From contig OX637399.1 in the NCBI GenBank assembly GCA_951799425.1, positions 36,553,701 through 36,617,700 on the forward strand: 64,000 bases of DNA, in the 5' to 3' direction. The notes below the pieces were generated by a model. The model was given only the letters and a program-made list of their open reading frames with translations. It had not been told where the DNA came from and searched no databases. Below, in pieces: positions 1 to 10,617 of this stretch. Each line of letters begins with the position of its first letter. The stretch's first letter is position 1. A program made the position numbers and the translations under genes. This DNA comes from Ilex aquifolium. Lineage: Eukaryota; Streptophyta; Magnoliopsida; Aquifoliales; Aquifoliaceae.

Positions 1-10
1 AGGGATTGAA
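1..10. repeat. Partial satellite monomer (3' end)
   Basis: These ten bases match the last ten bases of the other units (AGGGATTGAA just before GAATTC). The array therefore extends upstream of the window. Confidence 0.9.
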
Positions 11-3000
11 GAATTCTTTACAATGCCGCAAGAATCATCTTAATCAGAGACCGGAGCAAAAAGTTATGTCAGAACTACTAAAGATTGGAAATTACTTTTT
101 TTTTTCCTTGTGGAGGGGAATGGCCAACTATACCAAACTTCCATCTTCGAACTTGTTAGAAGATGAATCACCAATTTTGATCTCAATATATTGGTTAGGG
201 TTTCAAGTTCTCATTGCAATGCCGCAAGAATTAGCTCAATCAGAGTTCGGGAGAAAAAGTTATGTCCGATATAATATTTCATTTTAAAGGAGGACTACTT
301 ATTACACAAAACTTGCATTACAATAGAGCCCATGCTAGAGGATTTTCCATGACTTTTGACGTGAATGAAATGGTTAGGGATTGAAGAATTCTTTACAATG
401 CCGCAAGAATCATCTTAATCAGAGACCGGAGCAAAAAGTTATGTCAGAAATACTAAAGAATGGGAAATTACTTTTTTTTTCCTTGTGGAGGGGAATGGCC
501 AACTATACCAAACTTCCATCACAATTTCGAACTTGTTAGAAGATGAATCACCAATTTTGATCTCAATATATTTGTTAGGGTTTCAAGTTCTCTTTGCAAT
601 GCCGTAAGTATTAGCTCAATCCGAGTTCGGGAGAAAGAGTTATGTCGGATATAATATTTCATTTTAAAGGAGGACTACTTATTACACAAAACTTGCGTTA
701 CAATAGAGTCCATGCTAGAGGATTTTTCATGACTTTTGATGTGAATGAAATGGTTAGGGATTGAAGAATTCTTTACAATTCCGCAAGAATCATCTTAATC
801 AGAGACCGGAGCAAAAAGTTATGTCAGAAATACTGAAGATTGGGAAATTACTTTTTTTTGCCTTGTGGAGGGGAATGTCCAACTATACCAAACTTCCATC
901 ACAATTTCGAACTTGTTAGAAGATGAATCACCAATTTTGATCTCAATATATTGGTTTGGGTTTCAAGTTCTCTTTGCAATGCCGCAAGAATTAGCTCAAT
1001 CCGAGTTCGGGAGAAAGAGTTATGTCGGATATAATATTTCATTTTAAAGGAGGACTACTTATTACACAAAACTTGCGTTACAATAGAGCCCATGCTAGAG
1101 GATTTTTCATGACTTTTGATGTGAATAAAATGGTTAGGGATTGAAGAATTCTTTACAATGCCGCAAGAATCATCTTAATCAGAGACCGGAGCAAAAAGTT
1201 ATGTCAGAAATACTAAAGATTGGGAAATTACTTTTTTTTTTCCTTGTGGAGGGGAATGGCCAACTATACCAAACTTCCATCTTCGAACTTGTTAGAAGAT
1301 GAATCACCAATTTTGATCTCAATATATTGGTTAGGGTTTCAAGTTCTCATTGCAATGCTGCAAGAATTAGCTCAATCAGAGTTCGGGAGAAAAAGTTATG
1401 TCCGATATAATATTTCATTTTAAAGGAGGACTACTTATTACACAAAACTTGCATTACAATAGAGCCCATGCTAGAGGATTTTCATGACTTTTGATGTGAA
1501 TAAAATGGTTAGGGATTGAAGAATTCTTTACAATGCCGCAAGAATCATCTTAATCAGAGACCGGAGCAAAAAGTTATGTCAGAAATACTGAAGATTGGGA
1601 AATTATTTTTTTTTGCCTTGTGGAGGGGAATGGCCAACTATACCAAACTTCCATCACAATTTCGAACTTGTTAGAAGATGAATCACCAATTTTGATCTGA
1701 ATATATTTGTTAGGGTTTCAAGTTCTCTTTGCAATGTCGTAAGTATTAGCTCAATCCGAGTTCGGGAGAAAGAGTTATGTCGGATATAATATTTCATTTT
1801 AAAGGAGGACTACTTATTACACAAAACTTGCGTTACAATAGAGTCCATGCTAGAGGATTTTTCATGACTTTTGATGTGAATGAAATGGTTAGGGATTGAA
1901 GAATTCTTTACAATGCCGCAAGAATCATCTTAATCAGAGACCGGAGCAAAAAGTTATGTCAGAAATACTGAAGATTGGGAAATTACTTTTTTTTGCCTTG
2001 TGGAGGGGAATGTCCAACTATACCAAACTTCCATCACAATTTCGAACTTGTTAGAAGATGAATCACCAATTTTGATCTCGATATATTGGTTTGGGTTTCA
2101 AGTTTTCTTTGCAATGCCGCAAGAATTAGCTCAATCCGAGTTCGGGAGAAAGAGTTATGTCGGATATAATATTTCATTTTAAAGGAGGACTACTTATTAC
2201 ACAAAACTTGCGTTACAATAGAGCCCATGCTAGAGGATTTTTCATGACTTTTGATGTGAATCAAATGGTTAGGGATTGAAGAATTCTTTACAATGCCGCA
2301 AGAATCATCTTAATCAGAGACCGGAGCAAAAAGTTATGTCAGAAATACTAAAGATTGGGAAATTACTTTTTTTTTTCCTTGTGGAGGGGAATGGCCAACT
2401 ATACCAAACTTCCATCTTCGAACTTGTTAGAAGATGAATCACCAATTTTGATCTCTATATATTGGTTAGGGTTTCAAGTTCTCATTGCAATGCCGCAAGA
2501 ATTAGCTCAATCAGAGTTCGGGAGAAAAAGTTATGTCCGATATAATATTTCATTTTAAAGGAGGACTACTTATTACACAAAACTTGCATTACAATAGAGC
2601 CCATGCTAGAGGATTTTTCATGACTTTTGATGTGAATAAAATGGTTAGGGATTGAAGAATTCTTTACAATGCCGCAAGAATCATCTTAATCAGAGACCGG
2701 AGCAAAAAGTTATGTCAGAAATACTGAAGATTGGGAAATTATTTTTTTTTTCCTTGTGGAGGGGAATGACCAACTATACCAAACTTCCATCACAATTTCG
2801 AACTTGTTAGAAGATGAATCACCAATTTTGATCTCAATATATTTGTTAGGGTTTCAAGTTCTCTTTGCAATGCCGTAAGTATTAGCTCAATCCGAGTTCG
2901 GGAGAAAGAGTTATGTCGGATATAATATTTCATTTTAAAGGAGGATTACTTATTACACAAAACTTGCGTTACAATAGAGTCCATGCTAGAGGATTTTTCA

Positions 3001-3416
3001 TGACTTTTGATGTGAATGAAATGGTTAGGGATTGAAGAATTCTTTACAATGCCGCAAGAATCATCTTAATCAGAGACCGGAGCAAAAAGTTATGTCAGAA
3101 ATACTGAAGATTGGGAAATTACTTTTTTTTGCCTTGTGGAGGGGAATGTCCAACTATACCAAACTTCCATCACAATTTCGAACTTGTTAGAAGATGAATC
3201 ACCAATTTTGATCTCAATATATTGGTTTGGGTTTCAAGTTCTCTTTGCAATGCCGCAAGAATTAGCTCAATCCGAGTTCGGGAGAAAGAGTTATGTCGGA
3301 TATAATATTTCATTTTAAAGGAGGACTACTTATTACACAAAACTTGCGTTACAATAGAGCCCATGCTAGAGGATTTTTCATGACTTTTGATGTGAATAAA
3401 ATGGTTAGGGATTGAA

Positions 3417-3610
3417 GAATTCTTTACAATGCCGCAAGAATCATCTTAATCAGAGACCGGAGCAAAAAGTTATGTCAGAACTACTAAAGATTGGAAATTA
3501 CTTTTTTTTTTCCTTGTGGAGGGGAATGGCCAACTATACCAAACTTCCATCTTCGAACTTGTTAGAAGATGAATCACCAATTTTGATCTCAATATATTGG
3601 TTAGGGTTTC
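3417..3610. repeat. First half-unit of the dimeric monomer (~194 bp)
   Basis: This is the 5' half of the A monomer. It aligns collinearly with the second half at 3611-3791. The shared 15-mer CAATGCCGCAAGAAT lies at 3427 and again at 3623, and AAAAAGTTATGTC lies at 3464 and again at 3660, both at a 196-bp offset. GGAGGGG...CAACTATACCAAACTTCC in this half corresponds to GGAGGA...TTATTACACAAAACTTGC in the other. GTTAGAAGATG...TTTTGAT...GGTTAGGG corresponds to GCTAGAGGATT...TTTTGAT...GGTTAGGG. In C (5307-5505) and B this half is about 199 bp because ACAAT is present. Confidence 0.85.
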
Positions 3611-3791
3611 AAGTTCTCATTGCAATGCCGCAAGAATTAGCTCAATCAGAGTTCGGGAGAAAAAGTTATGTCCGATATAATATTTCATTTTAAAGGAGGA
3701 CTACTTATTACACAAAACTTGCATTACAATAGAGCCCATGCTAGAGGATTTTTCATGACTTTTGATGTGAATAAAATGGTTAGGGATTGAA
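3611..3791. repeat. Second half-unit of the dimeric monomer (~181 bp)
   Basis: This is the 3' half of the A monomer, starting at AAGTTC, the counterpart of GAATTC. It shares blocks in the same order with the first half but differs by many substitutions and small indels, and it lacks the long T-tract. The two halves are far more different from each other than any two monomers are. The dimerisation therefore predates the A/B/C split. The equivalent in the C monomer is 5506-5686. Confidence 0.85.
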
Positions 3792-4171
3792 GAATTCTTT
3801 ACAATGCCGCAAGAATCATCTTAATCAGAGACCGGAGCAAAAAGTTATGTCAGAAATACTAAAGAATGGGAAATTACTTTTTTTTTCCTTGTGGAGGGGA
3901 ATGGCCAACTATACCAAACTTCCATCACAATTTCGAACTTGTTAGAAGATGAATCACCAATTTTGATCTCAATATATTTGTTAGGGTTTCAAGTTCTCTT
4001 TGCAATGCCGTAAGTATTAGCTCAATCCGAGTTCGGGAGAAAGAGTTATGTCGGATATAATATTTCATTTTAAAGGAGGAGTACTTATTACACAAAACTT
4101 GCGTTACAATAGAGTCCACGCTAGAGGATTTTTCATGACTTTTGATGTGAATGAAATGGTTAGGGATTGAA
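3792..4171. repeat. Representative type B monomer, 380 bp
   Basis: Type B carries ACAAT, TATATTTGTTAGGG, CTCTTTGCAATGCCGTAAGTATTAG, TCCGAGTTCGGGAGAAAGAG, GCGTTACAATAGAGTCC and usually GTGAATGAAATGG. Its 5' part has two subtypes, ACTAAAGAATGGG followed by nine T, or ACTGAAGATTGGG. This copy also has GGAGGAGTACTT. The C-to-G change creates a ScaI site and removes a minus-strand TAG, so a 64-codon minus-strand frame (3925-4119) appears. That frame is present only in copies with this SNP, and I regard it as non-coding. Confidence 0.95.
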
Positions 4172-5306
4172 GAATTCTTTACAATGCCGCAAGAATCATC
4201 TTAATCAGAGACCGGAGCAAAAAGTTATGTCAGAAATACTGAAGATTGGGAAATTACTTTTTTTTGCCTTGTGGAGGGGAATGGCCAACTATACCAAACT
4301 TCCATCACAATTTCGAACTTGTTAGAAGATGAATCACCAATTTTGATCTCAATTTATTGGTTTGGGATTCAAGTTCCCTTTGCAATGCCGCAAGAATTAG
4401 CTCAATCCGAGTTCGGGAGAAAGAGTTATGTCGGATATAATATTTCATTTTAAAGGAGGACTACTTATTACACAAAACTTGCGTTACAATAGAGCCCATG
4501 CTAGAGGATTTTTCATGACTTTTGATGTGAATAAAATGGTTAGGGATTGAAGAATTCTTTACAATGCCGCAAGAATCATCTTAATCAGAGACCGGAGCAA
4601 AAAGTTATGTCAGAAATACTAAAGATTGGAAATTACTTTTTTTTTTCCTTGTGGAGGGGAATGGCCAACTATACCAAACTTCCATCTTCGAACTTGTTAG
4701 AAGATGAATCACCAATTTTGATCTCAATATATTGGTTAGGGTTTCAAGTTCTCATTGCAATGCCGCAAGAATTAGCTCAATCAGAGTTCGGGAGAAAAAG
4801 TTATGTCCGATATAATATTTCATTTTAAAGGAGGACTACTTATTACACAAAACTTGCATTACAATAGAGCCCATGCTAGAGGATTTTTCATGACTTTTGA
4901 TGTGAATAAAATGGTTAGGGATTGAAGAATTCTTTACAATGCCGCAAGAATCATCTTAATCAGAGACCGGAGCAAAAAGTTATGTCAGAAATACTGAAGA
5001 TTGGGAAATTACTTTTTTTTGCCTTGTGGAGGGGAATGGCCAACTATACCAAACTTCCATCACAATTCCGAACTTGTTAGAAGATGAATCACCAATTTTG
5101 ATCTCAATATATTTGTTAGGGTTTCAAGTTCTCTTTGCAATGCCGTAAGTATTAGCTCAATCCGAGTTCGGGAGAAAGAGTTATGTCGGATATAATTTTT
5201 CATTTTAAAGGAGGACTACTTATTACACAAAACTTGCGTTACAATAGAGTCCATGCTAGAGGATTTTTCATGACTTTTGATGTGAATGAAATGGTTAGGG
5301 ATTGAA

Positions 5307-5686
5307 GAATTCTTTACAATGCCGCAAGAATCATCTTAATCAGAGACCGGAGCAAAAAGTTATGTCAGAAATACTGAAGATTGGGAAATTACTTTTTTTT
5401 GCCTTGTGGAGGGGAATGTCCAACTATACCAAACTTCCATCACAATTTCGAACTTGTTAGAAGATGAATCACCAATTTTGATCTCAATATATTGGTTTGG
5501 GTTTCAAGTTCTCTTTGCAATGCCGCAAGAATTAGCTCAATCCGAGTTCGGGAGAAAGAGTTATGTCGGATATAATATTTCATTTTAAAGGAGGACTACT
5601 TATTACACAAAACTTGCGTTACAATAGAGCCCATGCTAGAGGATTTTTCATGACTTTTGATGTGAATAAAATGGTTAGGGATTGAA
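5307..5686. repeat. Representative type C monomer, 380 bp
   Basis: Type C has ACTGAAGATTGGG, eight T followed by GCC, GGAATGTCCAAC, ACAAT present, TATATTGGTTTGGG, CTCTTTGCAATGCCGCAAG, TCCGAGTTCGGGAGAAAGAG, and GCGTTACAATAGAGCCC ending in GAATAAAATGG. A common subtype (C', for example 4172-4551) has GGCCAAC and GGGATTCAAGTTCCC. Copies with nine T are 381 bp. The 60-residue frame starting at TTG 5406 is a by-product of the repeat. Confidence 0.95.
5393..5400. repeat. T-tract inside monomer (representative)
   Basis: Each unit has a T homopolymer about 70-90 bp after GAATTC. I count 8 (most C), 9 (most B, some C), 10 (most A) and 11 (22737 and 46973 units). The 51142 unit is interrupted (TTTTGTTTTT). 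Length correlates with monomer type and accounts for most of the 1-2 bp differences in unit length. Confidence 0.85.
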
Positions 5687-8600
5687 GAATTCTTTACAAT
5701 GCCGCAAGAATCATCTTAATCGGAGACCGGAGCAAAAAGTTATGTCAGAAATACTAAAGATTGGGAAATTACTTTTTTTTTTCCTTGTGGAGGGGAATGG
5801 CCAACTATACCAAACTTCCATCTTCGAACTTGTTAGAAGATGAATCACCAATTTTGATCTCAATATATTGGTTAGGGTTTCAAGTTCTCATTGCAATGCC
5901 GCAAGAATTAGCTCAATCAGAGTTCGGGAGAAAAAGTTATTTCCGATATAATATTTCATTTTAAAGGAGGACTACTTATTACACAAAACTTGCATTACAA
6001 TAGAGCCCATGCTAGAGGATTTTTCATGACTTTTGATGTGAATAAAATGGTTAGGGATTGAAGAATTCTTTACAATGCCGCAAGAATCATCTTAATCAGA
6101 GACCGGAGCAAAAAGTTATGTCAGAAATACTGAAGATTGGGAAATTATTTTTTTTTTCCTTGTGGAGGGGAATGGCCAACTATACCAAACTTCCATCACA
6201 ATTTCGAACTTGTTAGAAGATGAATCACCAATTTTGATCTCAATATATTTGTTAGGGTTTCAAGTTCTCTTTGCAATGCCGTAAGTATTAGCTCAATCCG
6301 AGTTCGGGAGAATGAGTTATGTCGGATATAATATTTCATTTTAAAGGAGGAGTACTTATTACACAAAACTTGCGTTACAATAGAGTCCATGCTAGAGGAT
6401 TTTTCATGACTTTTGATGTGAATGAAATGGTTAGGGATTGAAGAATTCTTTACAATGCCGCAAGAATCATCTTAATCAGAGACCGGAGCAAAAAGTTATG
6501 TCAGAAATACTGAAGATTGGGAAATTACTTTTTTTTGCCTTGTGGAGGGGAATGGCCAACTATACCAAACTTCCGTCACAATTTCGAACTTGTTACAAGA
6601 TGAATCACCAATTTTGATCTCAATATATTTGTTAGGGTTTCAAGTTCTCTTTGCAATGCCGTAAGTATTAGCTCAATCCGAGTTCGGGAGAAAGAGTTAT
6701 GTCGGATATAATATTTCATTTTAAAGGAGGACTACTTATTACACAAAACTTGCATTACAATAGAGCCCATGCTAGAGGATTTTTCATGACTTTTGACGTG
6801 AATGAAATGGTTAGGGATTAAAGAATTCTTTACAATGCCGCAAGAATCATCTTAATCAGAGACCGGAGCAAAAAGTTATGTCAGAAATACTAAAGAATGG
6901 GAAATTACTTTTTTTTTCCTTGTGGAGGGGAATGGCCAACTATACCAAACTTCCATCACAATTTCGAACTTGTTAGAAGATGAATCACCAATTTTGATCT
7001 CAATATATTTGTTAGGGTTTCAAGTTCTCTTTGCAATGCCGTAAGTATTAGCTCAATCCGAGTTCGGGAGAAAGAGTTATGTCTGATATAATATTTCATT
7101 TTAAAGGAGGACTACTTATTACACAAAACTTGCGTTACAATAGAGTCCATGCTAGAGGATTTTTCATGACTTTTGATGTGAATAAAATGGTTAGGGATTG
7201 AAGAATTCTTTACAATGCCGCAAGAATCATCTTAATCAGAGACCGGAGCAAAAAGTTATGTCAGAAATACTGAAGATTGGGAAATTACTTTTTTTTTGCC
7301 GTGTGGAGGGGAATGTCCAACTATACCAAATTTCCATCACAATTTCGAACTTGTTAGAAGATGAATCACCAATTTTGATCTCAATATATTGGTTTGGGTT
7401 TCAAGTTCTCTTTGCAATGCCGCAAGAATTAGCTCAATCCGAGTTCGGGAGAAAGAGTTATGTCGGATATAATATTTCATTTTAAAGGAGGACTACTTAT
7501 TACACAAAACTTGCGTTACAATAGAGCCCATGCTAGAGGATTTTTCATGACTTTTGATGTGAATAAAATGGTTAGGGATTGAAGAATTCTTTACAATGCC
7601 GCAAGAATCATCTTAATCAGAGACCGGAGCAAAAAGTTATGTCAGAAATACTAAAGATTGGGAAATTACTTTTTTTTTTCCTTGTGGAGGGGAATGGCCA
7701 ACTATACCAAACTTCCATCTTCGAACTTGTTAGAAGATGAATCACCAATTTTGATCTCAATATATTGGTTAGGGTTTCAAGTTCTCATTGCAATGCCGCA
7801 AGAATTAGCTCAATCAGAGTTCGGGAGAAAAAGTTATGTCCGATATAATATTTCATTTTAAAGGAGGACTACTTATTACACAAAACTTGCATTACAATAG
7901 AGCCCATGCTAGAGGATTTTTCATGACTTTTGATGTGAATAAAATGGTTAGGGATTGAAGAATTCTTTACAATGCCGCAAGAATCATCTTAATCAGAGAC
8001 CGGAGCAAAAAGTTATGTCAGAAATACTGAAGATTGGGAAATTACTTTTTTTTGCCTTGTGGAGGGGAATGGCCAACTATACCAAACTTCCGTCACAATT
8101 TCGAACTTGTTACAAGATGAATCACCAATTTTGATCTCAATATATTTGTTAGGGTTTCAAGTTCTCTTTGCAATGCCGTAAGTATTAGCTCAATCCGAGT
8201 TCGGGAGAAAGAGTTATGTCGGATATAATATTTCATTTTAAAGGAGGACTACTTATTACACAAAACTTGCATTACAATAGAGCCCATGCTAGAGGATTTT
8301 TCATGACTTTTGACGTGAATGAAATGGTTAGGGATTGAAGAATTCTTTACAATGCCGCAAGAATCATCTTAATCAGAGACCGGAGCAAAAAGTTATGTCA
8401 GAAATACTAAAGAATGGGAAATTACTTTTTTTTTCCTTGTGGAGGGGAATGGCCAACTATACCAAACTTCCATCACAATTTCGAACTTGTTAGAAGATGA
8501 ATCACCAATTTTGATCTCAATATATTTGTTAGGGTTTCAAGTTCTCTTTGCAATGCCGTAAGTATTAGCTCAATCCGAGTTCGGGAGAAAGAGTTATGTC

Positions 8601-10617
8601 TGATATAATATTTCATTTTAAAGGAGGACTACTTATTACACAAAACTTGCGTTACAATAGAGTCCATGCTAGATGATTTTTCATGACTTTTGATGTGAAT
8701 AAAATGGTTAGGGATTGAAGAATTCTTTACAATGCCGCAAGAATCATCTTAATCAGAGACCGGAGCAAAAAGTTATGTCAGAAATACTGAAGATTGGGAA
8801 ATTACTTTTTTTTTGCCTTGTGGAGGGGAATGTCCAACTATACCAAATTTCCATCACAATTTCGAACTTGTTAGAAGATGAATCACCAATTTTGATCTCA
8901 ATATATTGGTTTGGGTTTCAAGTTCTCTTTGCAATGCCGCAAGAATTAGCTCAATCCGAGTTCGGGAGAAAGAGTTATGTCGGATATAATATTTCATTTT
9001 AAAGGAGGACTACTTATTACCCAAAACTTGCGTTACAATAGAGCCCATGCTAGAGGATTTTTCATGAATTTTGATGTGAATAAAATGGTTAGGGATTGAA
9101 GAATTCTTTACAATGCCGCAAGAATCATCTTAATCAGAGACCGGAGCAAAAAGTTATGTCAGAAATACTAAAGATTGGGAAATTACTTTTTTTTTTCCTT
9201 GTGGAGGGGAATGGCCAACTATACCAAACTTCCATCTTCGAACTTGTTAGAAGATGAATCACCAATTTTGATCTCAATATATTGGTTAGGGTTTCAAGTT
9301 CTCATTGCAATGCCGCAAGAATTAGCTCAATCAGAGTTCGGGAGAAAAAGTTATGTCCGATATAATATTTCATTTTAAAGGAGGACTACTTATTACACAA
9401 AATTTGCATTACAAAAGAGCCCATGCTAGAGGATTTTTCATGACTTTTGATGTGAATAAAATGGTTAGGGATTGAAGAATTCTTTACAATGCCGCAAGAA
9501 TCATCTTAATCAGAGACCGGAGCAAAAAGTTATGTCAGAAATACTAAAGAATGGGAAATTACTTTTTTTTTCCTTGTGGAGGGGAATGGCCAACTATACC
9601 AAACTTCCATCACAATTTCGAACTTGTTAGAAGATGAATCACCAATTTTGATCTCAATATATTTGTTAGGGTTTCAAGTTCTCTTTGCAATGCCGTAAGT
9701 ATTAGCTCAATCCGAGTTCGGGAGAAAGAGTTATGTCGGATATAATATTTCATTTTAAAGGAGGACTACTTATTACACAAAACTTGCATTACAATAGAGC
9801 CCATGCTAGAGGATTTTTCATGACTTTTGACGTGAATGAAATGGTTAGGGATTGAAGAATTCTTTACAATGCCGCAAGAATCATCTTAATCAGAGACCGG
9901 AGCAAAAAGTTATGTCAGAAATACTAAAGAATGGGAAATTACTTTTTTTTTCCTTGTGGAGGGGAATGGCCAACTATACCAAACTTCCATCACAATTTCG
10001 AACTTGTTAGAAGATGAATCACCAATTTTGATCTCAATATATTTGTTAGGGTTTCAAGTTCTCTTTGCAATGCCGTAAGTATTAGCTCAATCCGAGTTCG
10101 GGAGAAAGAGTTATGTCTGATATAATATTTCATTTTAAAGGAGGACTACTTATTACACAAAACTTGCGTTACAATAGAGTCCATGCTAGAGGATTTTTCA
10201 TGACTTTTGATGTGAATAAAATGGTTAGGGATTGAAGAATTCTTTACAATGCCGCAAGAATCATCTTAATCAGAGACCGGAGCAAAAAGTTATGTCAGAA
10301 ATACTGAAGATTGGGAAATTACTTTTTTTTTGCCTTGTGGAGGGGAATGTCCAACTATACCAAATTTCCATCACAATTTCGAACTTGTTAGAAGATGAAT
10401 CACCAATTTTGATCTCAATATATTGGTTTGGGTTTCAAGTTCTCTTTGCAATGCCGCAAGAATTAGCTCAATCCGAGTTCGGGAGAAAGAGTTATGTCGG
10501 ATATAATATTTCATTTTAAAGGAGGACTACTTATTACACAAAACTTGCGTTACAATAGAGCCCATGCTAGAGGATTTTTCATGACTTTTGATGTGAATTA
10601 AATGGTTAGGGATTGAA
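5687..10617. repeat. B-expanded HOR blocks: ABBBC, ABBC, ABBC
   Basis: Blocks run 5687-7583 (A 5687, B 6063, B 6443, B 6823, C 7203), 7584-9100 (A 7584, B 7960, B 8340, C 8720) and 9101-10617 (A 9101, B 9477, B 9857, C 10237). Exact 1,517-bp spacing links matching copies. The 6443 and 7960 B units both have TTCCGTCAC and TTACAAG, and the 6823, 8340 and 9857 B units all have GTCTGATATAA. C copies here have nine T (381 bp). Confidence 0.9.

Larger units (their letters stand above)
3417..3791. repeat. Representative type A monomer, 375 bp
   Basis: Type A is recognised by CCATCTTCGAAC, where B and C have CCATCACAATTTCGAAC, so A lacks the 5-bp ACAAT. Other A marks are TATATTGGTTAGGG, CTCATTGCAATGCCGCAAG, TCAGAGTTCGGGAGAAAAAG with TCCGAT, and GCATTACAATAGAGCCC. 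The T-tract is 10 long. Some copies read AAGATTGGAAATT (375 bp) and others AAGATTGGGAAATT (376 bp). The 93-residue frame through this unit (TTG at 3412) is an artefact of its 375-bp length and lack of an internal stop. Later A copies carry TGA at AATGAGAG, which closes the same frame without affecting repeat structure. Confidence 0.95.
11..5686. repeat. Five regular A-B-C trimers
   Basis: HOR units start at 11, 1146, 2281, 3417 and 4552 (lengths 1135, 1135, 1136, 1135, 1135). Monomers start at 11, 386, 766, 1146, 1521, 1901, 2281, 2657, 3037, 3417, 3792, 4172, 4552, 4927 and 5307. The C of the fourth trimer (4172) is subtype C'; the others are standard C. Confidence 0.93.

Noticed and set aside
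6..287. Family of 60-95 codon plus-strand frames repeated through the window
   Set aside because: They follow from repeat sequence. Most start at TTG, the frame shifts between monomer types through a 5-bp indel and T-tract length, B units carry a stop, and later A units gain TGA. There is no codon-level conservation I can see and the HOR length is not a multiple of three.
2539..2546. TATAAT / TATATA words as promoter boxes
   Set aside because: AT-rich repeat with no partner element, no downstream gene, and identical copies in every monomer. Satellite transcription is possible but not shown by the sequence.
2546..2557. AAAGGAGG resembling a Shine-Dalgarno site in every unit
   Set aside because: No start codon with a sensible frame lies at the right distance, and the sequence is plainly a eukaryotic satellite. 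It also has a related GGAGGGG counterpart in the other half-unit, so it is inherited repeat sequence.
3648..3660. tRNA B-box-like GAGTTCGGGA
   Set aside because: The similarity to GGTTCGANTCC is partial, no A box stands at a suitable distance and no cloverleaf can be formed. It is not a tRNA or a tRNA-derived SINE.
3650..3664. CENP-B box-like match around GAGTTCGGGAGAAA
   Set aside because: It fits TTCG but not the required downstream A-NN-CGGG core, so it is not a CENP-B box.
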